42,571 bases of DNA from Verrucomicrobiota bacterium (GTDB lineage: Bacteria; Verrucomicrobiota; Verrucomicrobiia; Chthoniobacterales; UBA10450): the NCBI GenBank assembly GCA_003221195.1, contig QHQO01000024.1, forward strand, positions 1 through 42,571, written 5' to 3'. The translations under genes and the position numbers were made by a program. Positions 9,314 through 18,204 of this stretch are shown here, one piece after another. Each line of letters starts with the position of its first letter. Within the stretch, counting starts at the first letter, position 1. Below the pieces are notes generated by a model. It ran no database searches. It saw nothing but the letters and a program-made list of their open reading frames with translations, and was not told the DNA's origin.

Positions 9314-9765
9314 GGCAGTTCGCTTTATCGCCGAAACTGTTTCGGTTCGCCAGCGAACTTTTTCGCTCCCTCGTTCAAAGCGCCAATAATTCATTAAAAG
9401 TGGCGGGCTGCAGGCTGTACAGGATCCCTGCTGTCAGAAAGTTGGTATTGAGAGGAACCATTGGACGGCTTGCATCGGGTCCTTCGCTTCCCATGCAGGC
9501 GCTCAATCTCAGACGCAGAATTCCCTCGAAAGTCCTATTGTCCAATTGACGAAGACAACCTGAGAGAACGTACACACAACTCTGGAGTTCTTGACCAAGC
9601 TGTTCTGTTGATTGATTAGACCGAATGCGCACGGTCGTCGTTAAAGGTTGAGGATGTAGCTGTATGGTGGGAAGCCGAACGGGAAGGATTGGCACAGCCT
9701 CCAGGCGGACACCGGCTCGCAGGAAGGAATTGGCGGTTACCGCGATCTGATTTTGCAATGACTGT
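9314..9765. other. 452-bp intergenic region between phoB and a GT-C gene
   Basis: This is the divergent gap between phoB (minus) and the first glycosyltransferase (plus). A 127-codon minus-strand frame with a TTG start (9375-9758) spans most of it, but I recognise no domain, signal peptide or family pattern in it, so I do not call it a gene. No convincing Pho box was found in front of phoB. Promoters for both flanking genes should lie here. Confidence 0.5.
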
Positions 9766-11349
9766 ATGATCCCTTTTCCAACTTTGGACTATCCGAAGAC
9801 TAACAAGGCGTACCAACGCCCCGTATTTGATGGAATTTGCGTGACTGTTCTCATCGCCTACTTCCTCCACTTTGCCCTTCCCGCGCTGCGCGGGGGATTT
9901 CGTGAAGACGAAATGATGAACATGGGGACCTGTTCGTGTGCCGGAGCGCTGAAATCGCTCCTGGCAAATCTCGTGTTCTGGAAGTTATTTCTTTGTTCGG
10001 GATGCGCTCTTTATGATTTCTACCTGTATCGCCCGGGGGGCGCTTTTTACTATTTGCCGCTTTATCACTTCTTTGACCTGGACCCCTTGCCTTATCGAAT
10101 TGTCCAAATCAGCATTCTCGTTGGGTCGATTCCCCTGGTCTATTACTTGAGCCGGCGTCTCGCCTCCTCGCGCTCTATCGCTTTTGTCGCTGTCCTTGCT
10201 CTTTGTTACCAACCGCGGCTTGCCGGCCTCGTGTTCGTCGGGGCGTTTATTTATGACGTGTTATGTGGATTCTTTTACTTCGCGGCATTGGCTTACTACG
10301 TGCATATCCGCGAGAGAGGGGCTTCTCTGCGAGCCGTGCAATTGCTGGGGTTTCTGGCGCTTTATGTTATGGCGCTAAACTGCAAGGAAATGGCAGTTAC
10401 GCTTCCAGTGATCGTCCTGATTTATGAGTTTCTCAACTCGCCCAACTGGACCGACTGGAAAGCGTTCCTGCGCTGGATCCGGACTTCTGCCGCGCCGTCA
10501 CTGATTGCTGCATTACTCACCATTTTTTATGTCTATGGGAAAATTCACGGTAGTGGCTCGCTGGCAAGCTTAGATCCTTATACGCCCAAATATTCATGGC
10601 ATAATTTCACAGCTTCCAATGCCAAGTTTGTTAGCCAATTGTTGTTTGCCGGGCATACAATCACGCCAATAGCGCTGCTGGTTTTATGGGCGCTGGTTTT
10701 CATTTACGCCTTTGTACGCCGGGACCGCACGCTTCAGCTCATGGCCTTCTGGGTAGTGATCGTGCCCCTTCCTATTGCGTTTATCGTCCCCGTGCGCGGC
10801 GACGCATCCCTTTATCTTCTGCTGTTCGGATGGGCAATGATCTTTGCAAAGGTTATGTTTGACTTTATCACTCTAGTTTCGAAATTTTTGGTATTACTTG
10901 GCAACCGTGCGCTACCTACAGCAACAGGCGCAATCACTAGGGATGTTTCCAGGAAAGCATCTCTTCGGGCGGGGTTCCGGATCGTCGCGACGCTCTTGGT
11001 GGCGTTCGCTCTTGCAGCCTTTACACAGAAAGAGAATCAGCGCCTTCGAGTGCCTTGGCTCAACGTAGGCGGAAAGACCTCCCATGTTATCCATACGTTT
11101 CGTTCCCTGAATTTGCGTCCATTACATGGCAGTAGCATTCTCCTTTTGATGAAAGAAAATCTCTTCCAAAACAAATGGAATGTTTTTTTTATTGCCTCTC
11201 TGGTCTGGAACGATCATTCCCTGCGTATTACGGTCGAAAATGTAAATGAACTTACGCCACAGCAACAGGCGGAGGCTGATTACATCATTTCAGTCAGTGA
11301 ATTCCAAGCAGACGTCGTCCGTTCGCTGGAGCTTCGAAAGTCAGAGTAA
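9766..11349 (+). CDS. GT-C-type membrane glycosyltransferase (PMT/ArnT-like)
   Basis: 527 aa polytopic membrane protein with about ten hydrophobic segments and a hydrophilic C-terminal part of ~120 residues. After the first membrane helix there is an acidic pair in FREDEMM (residues ~48-54), where GT-C enzymes of the PMT/ArnT superfamily carry their catalytic DE motif. KEMAVTLPVIVLIYE in the middle is also typical of this group. Inference: it would transfer a sugar from a polyprenyl-phosphate donor on the outer face of the inner membrane; acceptor and sugar are unknown. The next gene, of the same type, follows after 84 bp on the same strand. A close family name could not be assigned. Confidence 0.7.
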   Translation: MIPFPTLDYPKTNKAYQRPVFDGICVTVLIAYFLHFALPALRGGFREDEMMNMGTCSCAGALKSLLANLVFWKLFLCSGCALYDFYLYRPGGAFYYLPLYHFFDLDPLPYRIVQISILVGSIPLVYYLSRRLASSRSIAFVAVLALCYQPRLAGLVFVGAFIYDVLCGFFYFAALAYYVHIRERGASLRAVQLLGFLALYVMALNCKEMAVTLPVIVLIYEFLNSPNWTDWKAFLRWIRTSAAPSLIAALLTIFYVYGKIHGSGSLASLDPYTPKYSWHNFTASNAKFVSQLLFAGHTITPIALLVLWALVFIYAFVRRDRTLQLMAFWVVIVPLPIAFIVPVRGDASLYLLLFGWAMIFAKVMFDFITLVSKFLVLLGNRALPTATGAITRDVSRKASLRAGFRIVATLLVAFALAAFTQKENQRLRVPWLNVGGKTSHVIHTFRSLNLRPLHGSSILLLMKENLFQNKWNVFFIASLVWNDHSLRITVENVNELTPQQQAEADYIISVSEFQADVVRSLELRKSE

Positions 11350-11433
11350 GCGGTCAGCCCAAGGGTTTAAGAAGTTGATGGTCCTCGTACATAGGCAATT
11401 TACAGTCAGCCCACTTCGTTACGAAGCCTATCA

Positions 11434-13128
11434 ATGAGTAGTCGAGTCCACCAGTGGATTGCGATGCCAGGCTGGCTAATCCTCTGTGGCGCGCTGTTAG
11501 CTGTGTTACTGCTGATACAGATCACGAGCTTGCATCACAAGGGGCTTACTACCGATGAGCCCCTTCACTACGTGTACGGCTATCGCGTATTGAATGGGGC
11601 TCCGGAAAGAACCAGTGCCCTAAATAGCAGTACCATGCCTTTTTCAAGTGTGCACGCCATGACGAGCATCAACCTGGCCGTTTTTGCCCGGACAGCCGGG
11701 CTTCCACTGGACACTTCCTGGAACGGTCAGGTTACACGCGGACGGTACGCGGCCATTGCGCTTTCGCTGTTACTGGCGCTATACGTTTTGAAGTGGAGTT
11801 ATGAACTCTACGGTCGTAACGGGGCTCTCCTCTCACTGAGCCTTTACGTCTTCGATCCCAATCTGTTAGCACATGGCCAGTTGGTGACGGCTGACTTACC
11901 GGCCGCCTTGATGACGACCATCGCACTCTACCACTTTTGGCATTTTCTAAAGTTGGGCGGCAAGCGACGAGCTCTCTTCAGCGCGGTGACGCTCGGCTTA
12001 AGCCAACTTGCCAAATACTCGTGCGTTTATCTTTATCCGATCTTTTTGGCGATTGCAGCAATTTATGATCGCTTTAGGCCAGCAACTGAAGGAATCGAGG
12101 CTGACCAATCACACAGCCTGAGCTGGAATCTGCGTCATTGGTTCATCGTAATAACCTTCTTCGCTGCGGTGAGCATCGTGACCATTAATCTGGGGTTCTG
12201 GTTGGCTGGAATTGGAACTCCCTTGTCTGGGTATACCTTGAAAGACGCATTCTTCAAAAAGCTCCAGGCAATTCCGATCGTCCGCAACCTGCCTCTTCCA
12301 TTGCCAGCGCCTTACGTCCGAGGCCTGGACCTGGTGAAGTTCGAGGAGAAGATGGGAGAAGCTTGGGGAAACATTTACATGGCAGGGCAACTTCGAGTGA
12401 ATCATCATGACGGAACGCTTCGCGGGTTCCCAGGGTATTACTTCTACGCGGCCTTCTTCAAGGTGCCGATTGCGAAGCAAATCATATTTTTGATGGCGTT
12501 GGTCGGATACTTTTCAAGGCGTCGCCAACCAGCGGCGCGAGGAGTTCGTCGAGACGAGATTTTTTTGCTGGTTCCGATTTTCCTTTACTGGATCTATTTC
12601 AACTTCCTTTTTAACGCGCAGATCGGCATTCGTCACGTATTGCCTGTATTCGCACTGGCTACAATTTTTTGCGGAAGATTCTTAGCTACCCCCGAGTCCA
12701 AGCCTCGAAAATATATCGCGGTGATTCTCGTCATTTGGGCTGCTGCATCGGCTCTCTCGTATTATCCGCATTTTATCTCGTATTTTAATGAGTTTGTTCC
12801 AGACAGGAAACTCGCCTACCGACACCTTGCAGACTCGAATTTGGATTGGCGCGGAAACGAATGGTATCTAACGGAATATATCCGGCGTCATCCTGGAGTG
12901 ATCGTGGATCCTCATAGACCGCAGGCAGGTCGAATTGTTGTGCCTATCAACGCCTTGGTTGGAGTCAATCGACCCCCTGAGGAGTACAGGTGGTTGAGAG
13001 AGCATTTTACTCCGGTGGATCACATCGCCTATTCGTATTTGGTTTATGATGTTCCGAAAGAAATGCTTCCTCATAGCAAGGGCAACTCACAAGGCCCAAA
13101 AGAACTGCCTCAGGGCACTTGTTACTAA
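11434..13128 (+). CDS. GT39-family (PMT/ArnT-like) membrane glycosyltransferase
   Basis: 564 aa. The first transmembrane helix (~13-30) is followed by TTDEPLHYVYGYRVL, the catalytic DE loop of phospholipid-carrier-dependent GT39 enzymes. About nine more hydrophobic stretches follow, and the soluble end contains DSNLDWRGNEWYLTEYIR, a segment commonly seen in bacterial PMT-like proteins. It probably moves a sugar from polyprenyl-phosphate to a lipid or protein acceptor in the periplasm. It is co-directional with the preceding GT-C gene (84-bp gap) and convergent with the epimerase at 13191. The acceptor cannot be read from the sequence. Confidence 0.8.
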   Translation: MSSRVHQWIAMPGWLILCGALLAVLLLIQITSLHHKGLTTDEPLHYVYGYRVLNGAPERTSALNSSTMPFSSVHAMTSINLAVFARTAGLPLDTSWNGQVTRGRYAAIALSLLLALYVLKWSYELYGRNGALLSLSLYVFDPNLLAHGQLVTADLPAALMTTIALYHFWHFLKLGGKRRALFSAVTLGLSQLAKYSCVYLYPIFLAIAAIYDRFRPATEGIEADQSHSLSWNLRHWFIVITFFAAVSIVTINLGFWLAGIGTPLSGYTLKDAFFKKLQAIPIVRNLPLPLPAPYVRGLDLVKFEEKMGEAWGNIYMAGQLRVNHHDGTLRGFPGYYFYAAFFKVPIAKQIIFLMALVGYFSRRRQPAARGVRRDEIFLLVPIFLYWIYFNFLFNAQIGIRHVLPVFALATIFCGRFLATPESKPRKYIAVILVIWAAASALSYYPHFISYFNEFVPDRKLAYRHLADSNLDWRGNEWYLTEYIRRHPGVIVDPHRPQAGRIVVPINALVGVNRPPEEYRWLREHFTPVDHIAYSYLVYDVPKEMLPHSKGNSQGPKELPQGTCY

Positions 13129-13190
13129 TGACTCGCCTGATGGCTTGCACTTAGCACGCGAATAAGATCCCCGTGACTATTGGCTTGCCT

Positions 13191-14252
13191 TCATTTTGTG
13201 GGCACACTCACCGCGCGATGAATTTCTTCCAGAATTTCTCGCAAACTGTAGCGAAATTCCCAGGTAGGATAGTCTTTCTGGAATTTTCTAACATCGCTGA
13301 TCCACCAGATATGGTCGCCGATCCGATTCGTCTCTTCATAGCTCCAGGTTAGTTTGCGCCCACTTATTTCCTCACATAAGGCGATCGCTTCCAGCATCGA
13401 ACAGTTGCTGTGCCGACTGCCGCCGATGTTGTACACTTCTCCGCTACGCGGCGCGCGAATGAATTCGAAGAAGGCTTCAACCAAATCAAAGCTATGAATG
13501 TTATCACGAACCTGTTTTCCCTTGTAACCTAACACACGGTAGGGTCTGCCGCTCACCGTACACATCATCAGGTAAGAAAGAAAACCATGTAGCTCCGTGC
13601 CCGCGTGAGCGGGTCCAGTGAGGCAGCCGCCGCGAAAGGAAACAGTCGGCATTCCAAAATAACGTCCGTATTCCTGCACCAAAAGGTCGGCCGCAGCTTT
13701 GGATGCCCCGAAGAGCGAGTGCGTACTGTCATCGATGCTCATGGTTTCTGAGACTCCCTGTTCATACTCATGCCCTCGCTCGATTTCCCACCGCGTCGGC
13801 AACTCTTGCAACGGCAACCGGTTCGGCTTATCGCCGTAAACTTTGTTTGTCGAAGTAAAAACAAACGGCGCTTCGGGAGAGAATGTTCTCGCTGCCTCGA
13901 GAAGGTTCAACGTGCCATTTGCATTAACCGTAAAATCGGTTTGAGGATCGCGGGCAGCCCAATCATGTGACGGTTGTGAGGCCGTATGCACGATGGCGTC
14001 GATTTTTCCTGAATAACTCTTGAATAGCTCGGCTACTGCGGAGGCATCCCGAATGTCGAGGTCATGATGGTCATAGCCGCGAACGTTCGCGATTAGATTG
14101 TTACGTGTCTTCTTCGTCGATGCTTCTGCGCCAAAGAAATGTGCGCGCATGTCGTTGTCGATCCCAACAACATGCGCCCCCTCTTTTGCGAACCGCTTTA
14201 CGGTTTCCGAACCAATCAATCCTGCGGATCCAGTGACAATAATTGTGCGCAT
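13191..14252 (-). CDS. NAD-dependent epimerase, CDP-paratose 2-epimerase-like (SDR)
   Basis: 353 aa extended SDR. A Rossmann NAD site is at the N-terminus ([10 protein letters not shown], residues 7-16). Motifs [15 protein letters not shown] (89-103), [10 protein letters not shown] (132-141) and CLTGP...ELHGFLSYL are those of the CDP-paratose/tyvelose 2-epimerase branch. In the catalytic YxxxK position the protein has F181-G-A-S-K185, i.e. Phe instead of Tyr. I believe a branch of this family carries LFGASK, so it may be active with altered chemistry. It likely interconverts nucleotide sugars for the surrounding glycosyltransferases. It follows the FkbM gene by 54 bp on the same strand. Confidence 0.8.
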   Translation of the reverse strand: MRTIIVTGSAGLIGSETVKRFAKEGAHVVGIDNDMRAHFFGAEASTKKTRNNLIANVRGYDHHDLDIRDASAVAELFKSYSGKIDAIVHTASQPSHDWAARDPQTDFTVNANGTLNLLEAARTFSPEAPFVFTSTNKVYGDKPNRLPLQELPTRWEIERGHEYEQGVSETMSIDDSTHSLFGASKAAADLLVQEYGRYFGMPTVSFRGGCLTGPAHAGTELHGFLSYLMMCTVSGRPYRVLGYKGKQVRDNIHSFDLVEAFFEFIRAPRSGEVYNIGGSRHSNCSMLEAIALCEEISGRKLTWSYEETNRIGDHIWWISDVRKFQKDYPTWEFRYSLREILEEIHRAVSVPTK

Positions 14253-14306
14253 CTACCCCACGGTAATCGCTAACACGATTCTTGCCTAGAAATCCCGGTC
14301 ACACTG

Positions 14307-15068
14307 CTACGGCCGATTCCGTGTCTGACCGCGCGTACGACGGGCAAAAACGTTCACATACCATGAAATATCGTTTCGAACGTCGCGCGCCTCGAAGGGA
14401 ACCAAACCACAGGTTCGCACGAGAGCCAGATTCATATCTAAGCGCTGAAGCAGCTCGACCAGTTCTTCCCATCTAACGCCCGCTTGCGCCAACCCAACTG
14501 GCCAAAACTCGAGCAAGAGATCGATGTCCTGGTTTTCCAGTAGCACGCGCTGCGCGCCGCGTAACGCATGAAGTTCGTATCCTTGGATATCCATCTTGAT
14601 CAGATCAACGCGTTGGCCGGGTTTGAAGTAATCGTCGAGCGCCACCATATCAGCCGGAACAGCGCGGCGTGAATCTGCATCAGCCTTGTACGCTCTGTGA
14701 TCGACGTTTAGCTTGTCTGAAACGTAAAGCTTGCACTCACCACTTCTTTCTCCAACCACAGCCTGAGTAAGCCGGACGTTTGGAAGATCACGTGTGGCAG
14801 CACACAATCGTCTGAAGTTATCCGGCGATGGTTCGAAGGAATGAACCAGGCCGGTTGGACCAACACAGCGGGAAAGAAACCGGGAATAAATTCCGATGTT
14901 AGCGCCGACGTCTACGACGACAGCACCTTGAAACAAAATCTTCCTTAGCAGTTCTCGCTCCGCACGATCAGCGTAGGTCTTGTAGGCGGCATAAAGCGGT
15001 CGATAGATGGGAAAGGCGTGTTCGTACACCTTATTAGCAGCACCACGTAAGACTGAAGTTACCGACAT
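14307..15068 (-). CDS. FkbM-family methyltransferase
   Basis: 253 aa from the ATG at 15068 (MSVTSVLRGAANKV). The frame is open to a GTG at 15119, but that extension lies in a duplicated 49-bp leader and looks non-native. The SAM-binding loop is VVVDVGANIGIYSRF (~51-64). A second acidic motif HSFEPSPDNF follows, then the FkbM hallmark IKMDIQGYELHALRGA. FkbM enzymes O-methylate sugars or polyketides. Here the setting suggests methylation of a glycan residue. It is upstream of the epimerase on the same strand, probably in one transcript. Confidence 0.88.
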   Translation of the reverse strand: MSVTSVLRGAANKVYEHAFPIYRPLYAAYKTYADRAERELLRKILFQGAVVVDVGANIGIYSRFLSRCVGPTGLVHSFEPSPDNFRRLCAATRDLPNVRLTQAVVGERSGECKLYVSDKLNVDHRAYKADADSRRAVPADMVALDDYFKPGQRVDLIKMDIQGYELHALRGAQRVLLENQDIDLLLEFWPVGLAQAGVRWEELVELLQRLDMNLALVRTCGLVPFEARDVRNDISWYVNVFARRTRGQTRNRP

Positions 15069-15087
15069 TAGCTTCGAGCAAGCTCGA

Positions 15088-15136
15088 GTAACACGGTCGT
15101 GAGCTTTGTGGTCATACACACTTCAGGGAAAGATAA
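15088..15136. repeat. 49-bp direct repeat, copy 1 (gene leader with start codon)
   Basis: This stretch matches 18957-19005 at 45 of 49 positions in the same orientation. On the minus strand both copies contain an ATG opening the same short reading frame: MTTKLTTVLLELARS then stop here, MTGKLTTALLQMVD in copy 2. The repeat therefore looks like the leader and first codons of a lost gene, now placed just in front of the FkbM gene. The two copies enclose about 3.9 kb. Confidence 0.8.
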
Positions 15137-15225
15137 GCACATTGGGCAGCAATGAAAACTTTTGTTGTTCGCAAGCCATCTCGCCCGTCATAGAAGATTT
15201 ACTACCAAAAGCGATGAACGGCCCT

Positions 15226-15763
15226 GATTTCGCATCCTGATCCTGAACGAGGTACAGGTTTGCCGTTGTTGCGTGCTCGAAAAATTGAAAATCGGGCAGT
15301 CGCGTGGGAACTGCTCTTTGTGAGCGACGGATCAACCAATGGAAGCACAAACTTTATGGAAGAGTAAGCTCGCATCGATCCATCGGTGAAGCTTTTTATT
15401 TTGACCCGCAACTTCGGCCATCAAAGCGCGATCTCGGCCGGTTCGTCCTTCGTATCGGGAAAGTGCGTCGGAGCTTGGACGCGGACTTGCAAGATGAATC
15501 GGAAGTCCTTTTAGAAATGTATCACCTCTTGCTGAGAGAGAAAGCCAATGTGGTCTATGGTGTGCGAATCAGTCGATCCGAGACGAAGGGAAAGCAGTTC
15601 CTTTATTTCTTTCTTACCGCTCTTTTTCTTTCTGGCAGATAGCCCCGTCCAGACGGACAGCGGCGATTGCTGCGTAATGAGCCGCTCGGCCGCCGAACTG
15701 CTATTAAGTCCTCCTGAGAAGCTACGTTTCGTACGAGGGTTAGGCGCCTGGCTCGGATTTTCG
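15226..15763 (+). pseudogene. broken GT2 glycosyltransferase (DPM1/GtrB-like)
   Basis: Pieces of one polyprenyl-phosphate glycosyltransferase occur in order but in different frames. They are ILILNEVQ, then WELLFVSDGSTNGSTN, a TAA stop at 15365, IDPSVKLFILTRNFGHQSAI, a frameshift, LDADLQDESEVLLEMY and VVYGVRISRSETKG, another frameshift, and SPVQTDSGDCCVMSRSAAEL up to FVRGLGAWLGFS. At least three frameshifts and one nonsense codon are visible. VSDGST and DADLQD are the nucleotide-sugar and metal motifs of this family. Homology stops at about 15763, inside the end of the opposing methyltransferase, so the last third of the gene is missing. Confidence 0.85.
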
Positions 15764-16492
15764 CGCCGCAGTGAAGATCGAAACGCCAAATGGAAAGTTG
15801 AAGTACTGCAAGAAGAGCCGTTCTGCGGCAAACGCGCTAAGCAAGACTGCATTTGACGACTTGCGGACATGAGCAAAATCTCCCTCTTTTTCGTGCGGCT
15901 TACCGCTGCAGCGCGCGAGAAGGCGAACAGCGGCTATCGGCGCGAACAGGATCGTGTTAAAGTACGTTACGCGTTCAATAACAAAATCGGACGCCTGCAG
16001 CTTCCGCCTAAGCTCGAGCGAAGTGTACCGTCGGTAGTGCTGATTAACGACATCCTGCTGTCCCCATAGCCACATGTACGCTGGCGCCGAGACCACAATG
16101 CGCCCGCCCGGTCTTAGCTTGCGATATACGATCTGCAGCGCGCGAGCGTCATCTTCGATGTGCTCCAATACGTCGAACAGCGCGACGCCATCATACGATC
16201 CATCTCGAATTTCCGGTGGAAGCTGATCGATCGAGGCGTTGAATACCGGCCCAGGAACCCGAGCAGCCGCGATTCCCGCCAACACCTCGTCGGGCTCGAC
16301 GCCTTCGATCCGTGAATCCGCGGGATAAATCTCCAGAAGATTGTGGCCAGGGCCAACACCTATTTCCAGAATTCTCGGCTGCGGCGGCCATACAAGCTGG
16401 CAAAGCAAATTTCGTAGGATCATCCGGCGTGCCCGAAACCACCAATGCTCTGCTTCGAGCAGAGCGTAGTGTTGGGCATAGCTCTTTTCCAT
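15740..16492 (-). CDS. class I SAM-dependent methyltransferase
   Basis: 250 aa from the ATG at 16492 (MEKSYAQHYALLEAEHWWF); a GTG 39 bp upstream is possible. Motif I is ILEIGVGPGHN (~41-51), the acidic residue is in GVEPDE, and VALFDVLEHIEDD is the motif II region typical of Methyltransf_11/23 proteins. HWWFRARR near the start is common in methyltransferases of polysaccharide clusters. The expected end is near FTAARK; the last residues SEPGA and the stop codon come from the antisense strand of the truncated GT2 pseudogene. It is divergent from the GT2 gene at 16577. Substrate unknown, probably a glycan or its lipid carrier. Confidence 0.85.
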   Translation of the reverse strand: MEKSYAQHYALLEAEHWWFRARRMILRNLLCQLVWPPQPRILEIGVGPGHNLLEIYPADSRIEGVEPDEVLAGIAAARVPGPVFNASIDQLPPEIRDGSYDGVALFDVLEHIEDDARALQIVYRKLRPGGRIVVSAPAYMWLWGQQDVVNQHYRRYTSLELRRKLQASDFVIERVTYFNTILFAPIAAVRLLARCSGKPHEKEGDFAHVRKSSNAVLLSAFAAERLFLQYFNFPFGVSIFTAARKSEPGA

Positions 16493-16576
16493 GGTTGGAC
16501 TTATGCGCTGTGCCGAAATCTCATTTGGCACAATTGACCAGGATTATCAGTCTGCGATGATTTGCATCGAAAGGTA

Positions 16577-17314
16577 ATGGTCGAAACATCCATCGAGTTT
16601 TCCATTGCGATACTTTGTTATCGTGCGGAAGAAGAAATTGTCCCATTCGTGGAGAACCTCCACAAGATAATGTCGCTGTTTCAATTCGAATGGGAATTGA
16701 TACTCGTTGCAAATTTCTGGCAAGGTTCAATCGATCGGACGCCGGAGATCTGTCAACAACTCGCCGAACGGTTGCCGAACGTGCGGGTGCTTGCCGAACC
16801 AAAACAAGGAGCGATGGGGTGGGACATGCGGCGTGGGCTCGAAGCCTGCCGCGGCAAATATGTCGGCGTAATTGATGGCGACGGCCAGTTTCCTGTCGAG
16901 GCGGTATTTTCCTGCTTCGCAAAGATAAAGAGCGACAATTTTGATCTAGTAAAAACGTACCGCGTGGAGCGCCACGACAGCTCTTATCGAAGACTTATTT
17001 CAACCGTTTACAACTGGCTGTTTCATCGCTTCTTTCGCGGTTCCGCCAGACTTCGGGATGTCAATTCGAAACCAAAAATCATGACTCGTGAAGCTTATAA
17101 AAAGATGGTGTTACGATCTGACGACTGGTTTATCGATGCCGAGCTAATCTTAAATTGCATCAATCTAAATCTCCGTATCTACGAAATTCCTGTCGAGTTC
17201 CACTCTTTGGGAGCCCGCAAATCATTCGTAAGGCCAGGCGCAGTCTTGGAATTTCTAAAACATATGATCGAATGCCGGTTCCACTTCGATTCATCGGTTG
17301 TGAAACGGAATTGA
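16577..17314 (+). CDS. GT2-family glycosyltransferase
   Basis: 245 aa from the ATG at 16577; a TTG at 16562 is an alternative. It has a GT-A fold with FSIAILCYRAEEEIVPFV at the start. ANFWQGSIDRTPEI replaces the usual DDGSxDxT, which I take to be a subfamily trait rather than damage. MGWDMRRGLEACRGKYVGV follows, then the metal-binding DGDGQ at ~100-104. It lacks a C-terminal membrane domain. Its TGA overlaps the ATG of the SDR gene by one base (TGATG), so the two are translationally coupled. It probably builds a polyprenyl- or lipid-linked sugar in the cytoplasm. Confidence 0.85.
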   Translation: MVETSIEFSIAILCYRAEEEIVPFVENLHKIMSLFQFEWELILVANFWQGSIDRTPEICQQLAERLPNVRVLAEPKQGAMGWDMRRGLEACRGKYVGVIDGDGQFPVEAVFSCFAKIKSDNFDLVKTYRVERHDSSYRRLISTVYNWLFHRFFRGSARLRDVNSKPKIMTREAYKKMVLRSDDWFIDAELILNCINLNLRIYEIPVEFHSLGARKSFVRPGAVLEFLKHMIECRFHFDSSVVKRN

Positions 17315-18204
17315 TGGAGACGGTCTTTATCACCGGGGGCAGTTCAACACTCGGGCAACATGTTTTGCGCAGCCTGGTGTCGCGGGTCCGCATCATGGCC
17401 GTGGTCCACCGTCGCAAGATCGAAATTCCGGATGCCGAAATGGAACTATTCCATGGAGGGCTGGAAGAAATTGCTCGCAGCCCGGTGGCATTGCACAGGG
17501 CACAGGTGGTTCTACACATGGCGGCAGTAACGCATTCAGATAATCCATCCGAATATTTTCAAGTGAATACGGAGTTGACGAAACGATTGCTTTCTCTCTG
17601 CGGGTCGTCCCATCATTTTGTATATATCAGTACAGTTTGTGCGCATCCGAGTGGTGGGGCTTACGGCCGTTCCAAGTGGCTGGCCGAGGAAGCAGTCCGC
17701 AAGAGTGGGATAAATTACACGATTATCCGTCCAGCGGAGATTTATGGTTCCACAGACAACGAAGGAATTGATGCGCTTATTGCGTTTGCGCGAAAAGGAC
17801 GCATCCTGCTGGACTTTCGCTGTGGCGGTTCAATCAGGTATGCGCCCATCAGCGCACGGGAAGCTGCGCAGTTTATCGCAGTGGCAACGATTTGCCGACG
17901 CCGTGTGGGGCAAACTTACACTATCTGTGCTGAGCGCGCCTGCGCAGCTCCTGAGATAGCCCGAGCGCTCCGCAGTTCCGTGCGTCCTCTTTTTGTGCTG
18001 CCTGTGCCAGTCACGATGCTTCGTGCGGCAAAGGCGCTACGGTTACCTTTACCATTCAAGAGCGACCAAATCGATCGTCTTGTTCTACCCAAAACCTATG
18101 ACATTGCTCTCGCCCGCCGTGATTACGATTTTCAGCCCCATTCCTTTCTTGATTACCTAGCTAGAAGCAGAAAAATCACAGCTGGCGCGGATCCCGGCAG
18201 ATAA
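17314..18204 (+). CDS. NAD-dependent epimerase/dehydratase (SDR)
   Basis: 296 aa. The ATG at 17314 shares its A with the stop of the preceding GT2; the frame is open further upstream but only inside that gene. An NAD(P) motif FITGGSSTLGQHV is at the N-terminus, HMAAVTHSDNP follows, and the active-site pair is in AYGRSKWLAEE (YxxxK). IIRPAEIYG is the usual substrate-side motif. Function is probably sugar-nucleotide epimerisation, dehydration or reduction. The last 29 bp overlap the end of the convergent methyltransferase at 18176. Confidence 0.82.
   Translation: METVFITGGSSTLGQHVLRSLVSRVRIMAVVHRRKIEIPDAEMELFHGGLEEIARSPVALHRAQVVLHMAAVTHSDNPSEYFQVNTELTKRLLSLCGSSHHFVYISTVCAHPSGGAYGRSKWLAEEAVRKSGINYTIIRPAEIYGSTDNEGIDALIAFARKGRILLDFRCGGSIRYAPISAREAAQFIAVATICRRRVGQTYTICAERACAAPEIARALRSSVRPLFVLPVPVTMLRAAKALRLPLPFKSDQIDRLVLPKTYDIALARRDYDFQPHSFLDYLARSRKITAGADPGR

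Noticed and set aside
9375-9758. 127-codon minus-strand frame between phoB and the first GT-C gene
   Set aside because: TTG start only, no recognisable domain, signal or membrane segment, and it covers the region where both flanking promoters must be; not enough support for a gene.
11409-11424. CTTCGTTACGAAG palindrome between two GT-C genes
   Set aside because: Six-base arms with a one-base centre cannot form a useful hairpin and no regulator binding site of this form is known to me.
15069-15119. GTG start for the FkbM gene adding 17 residues
   Set aside because: The added codons come from the duplicated 49-bp leader, whose original ATG is in another frame; the ATG at 15068 is preferred.
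16600-16660. Suspected inactivation of the GT2 gene because DDGSxDxT reads ANFWQGSIDRT
   Set aside because: The rest of the protein is intact with DGDGQ present, and I recall a GT2 subfamily with a similar NxWxGSxDRTP segment.
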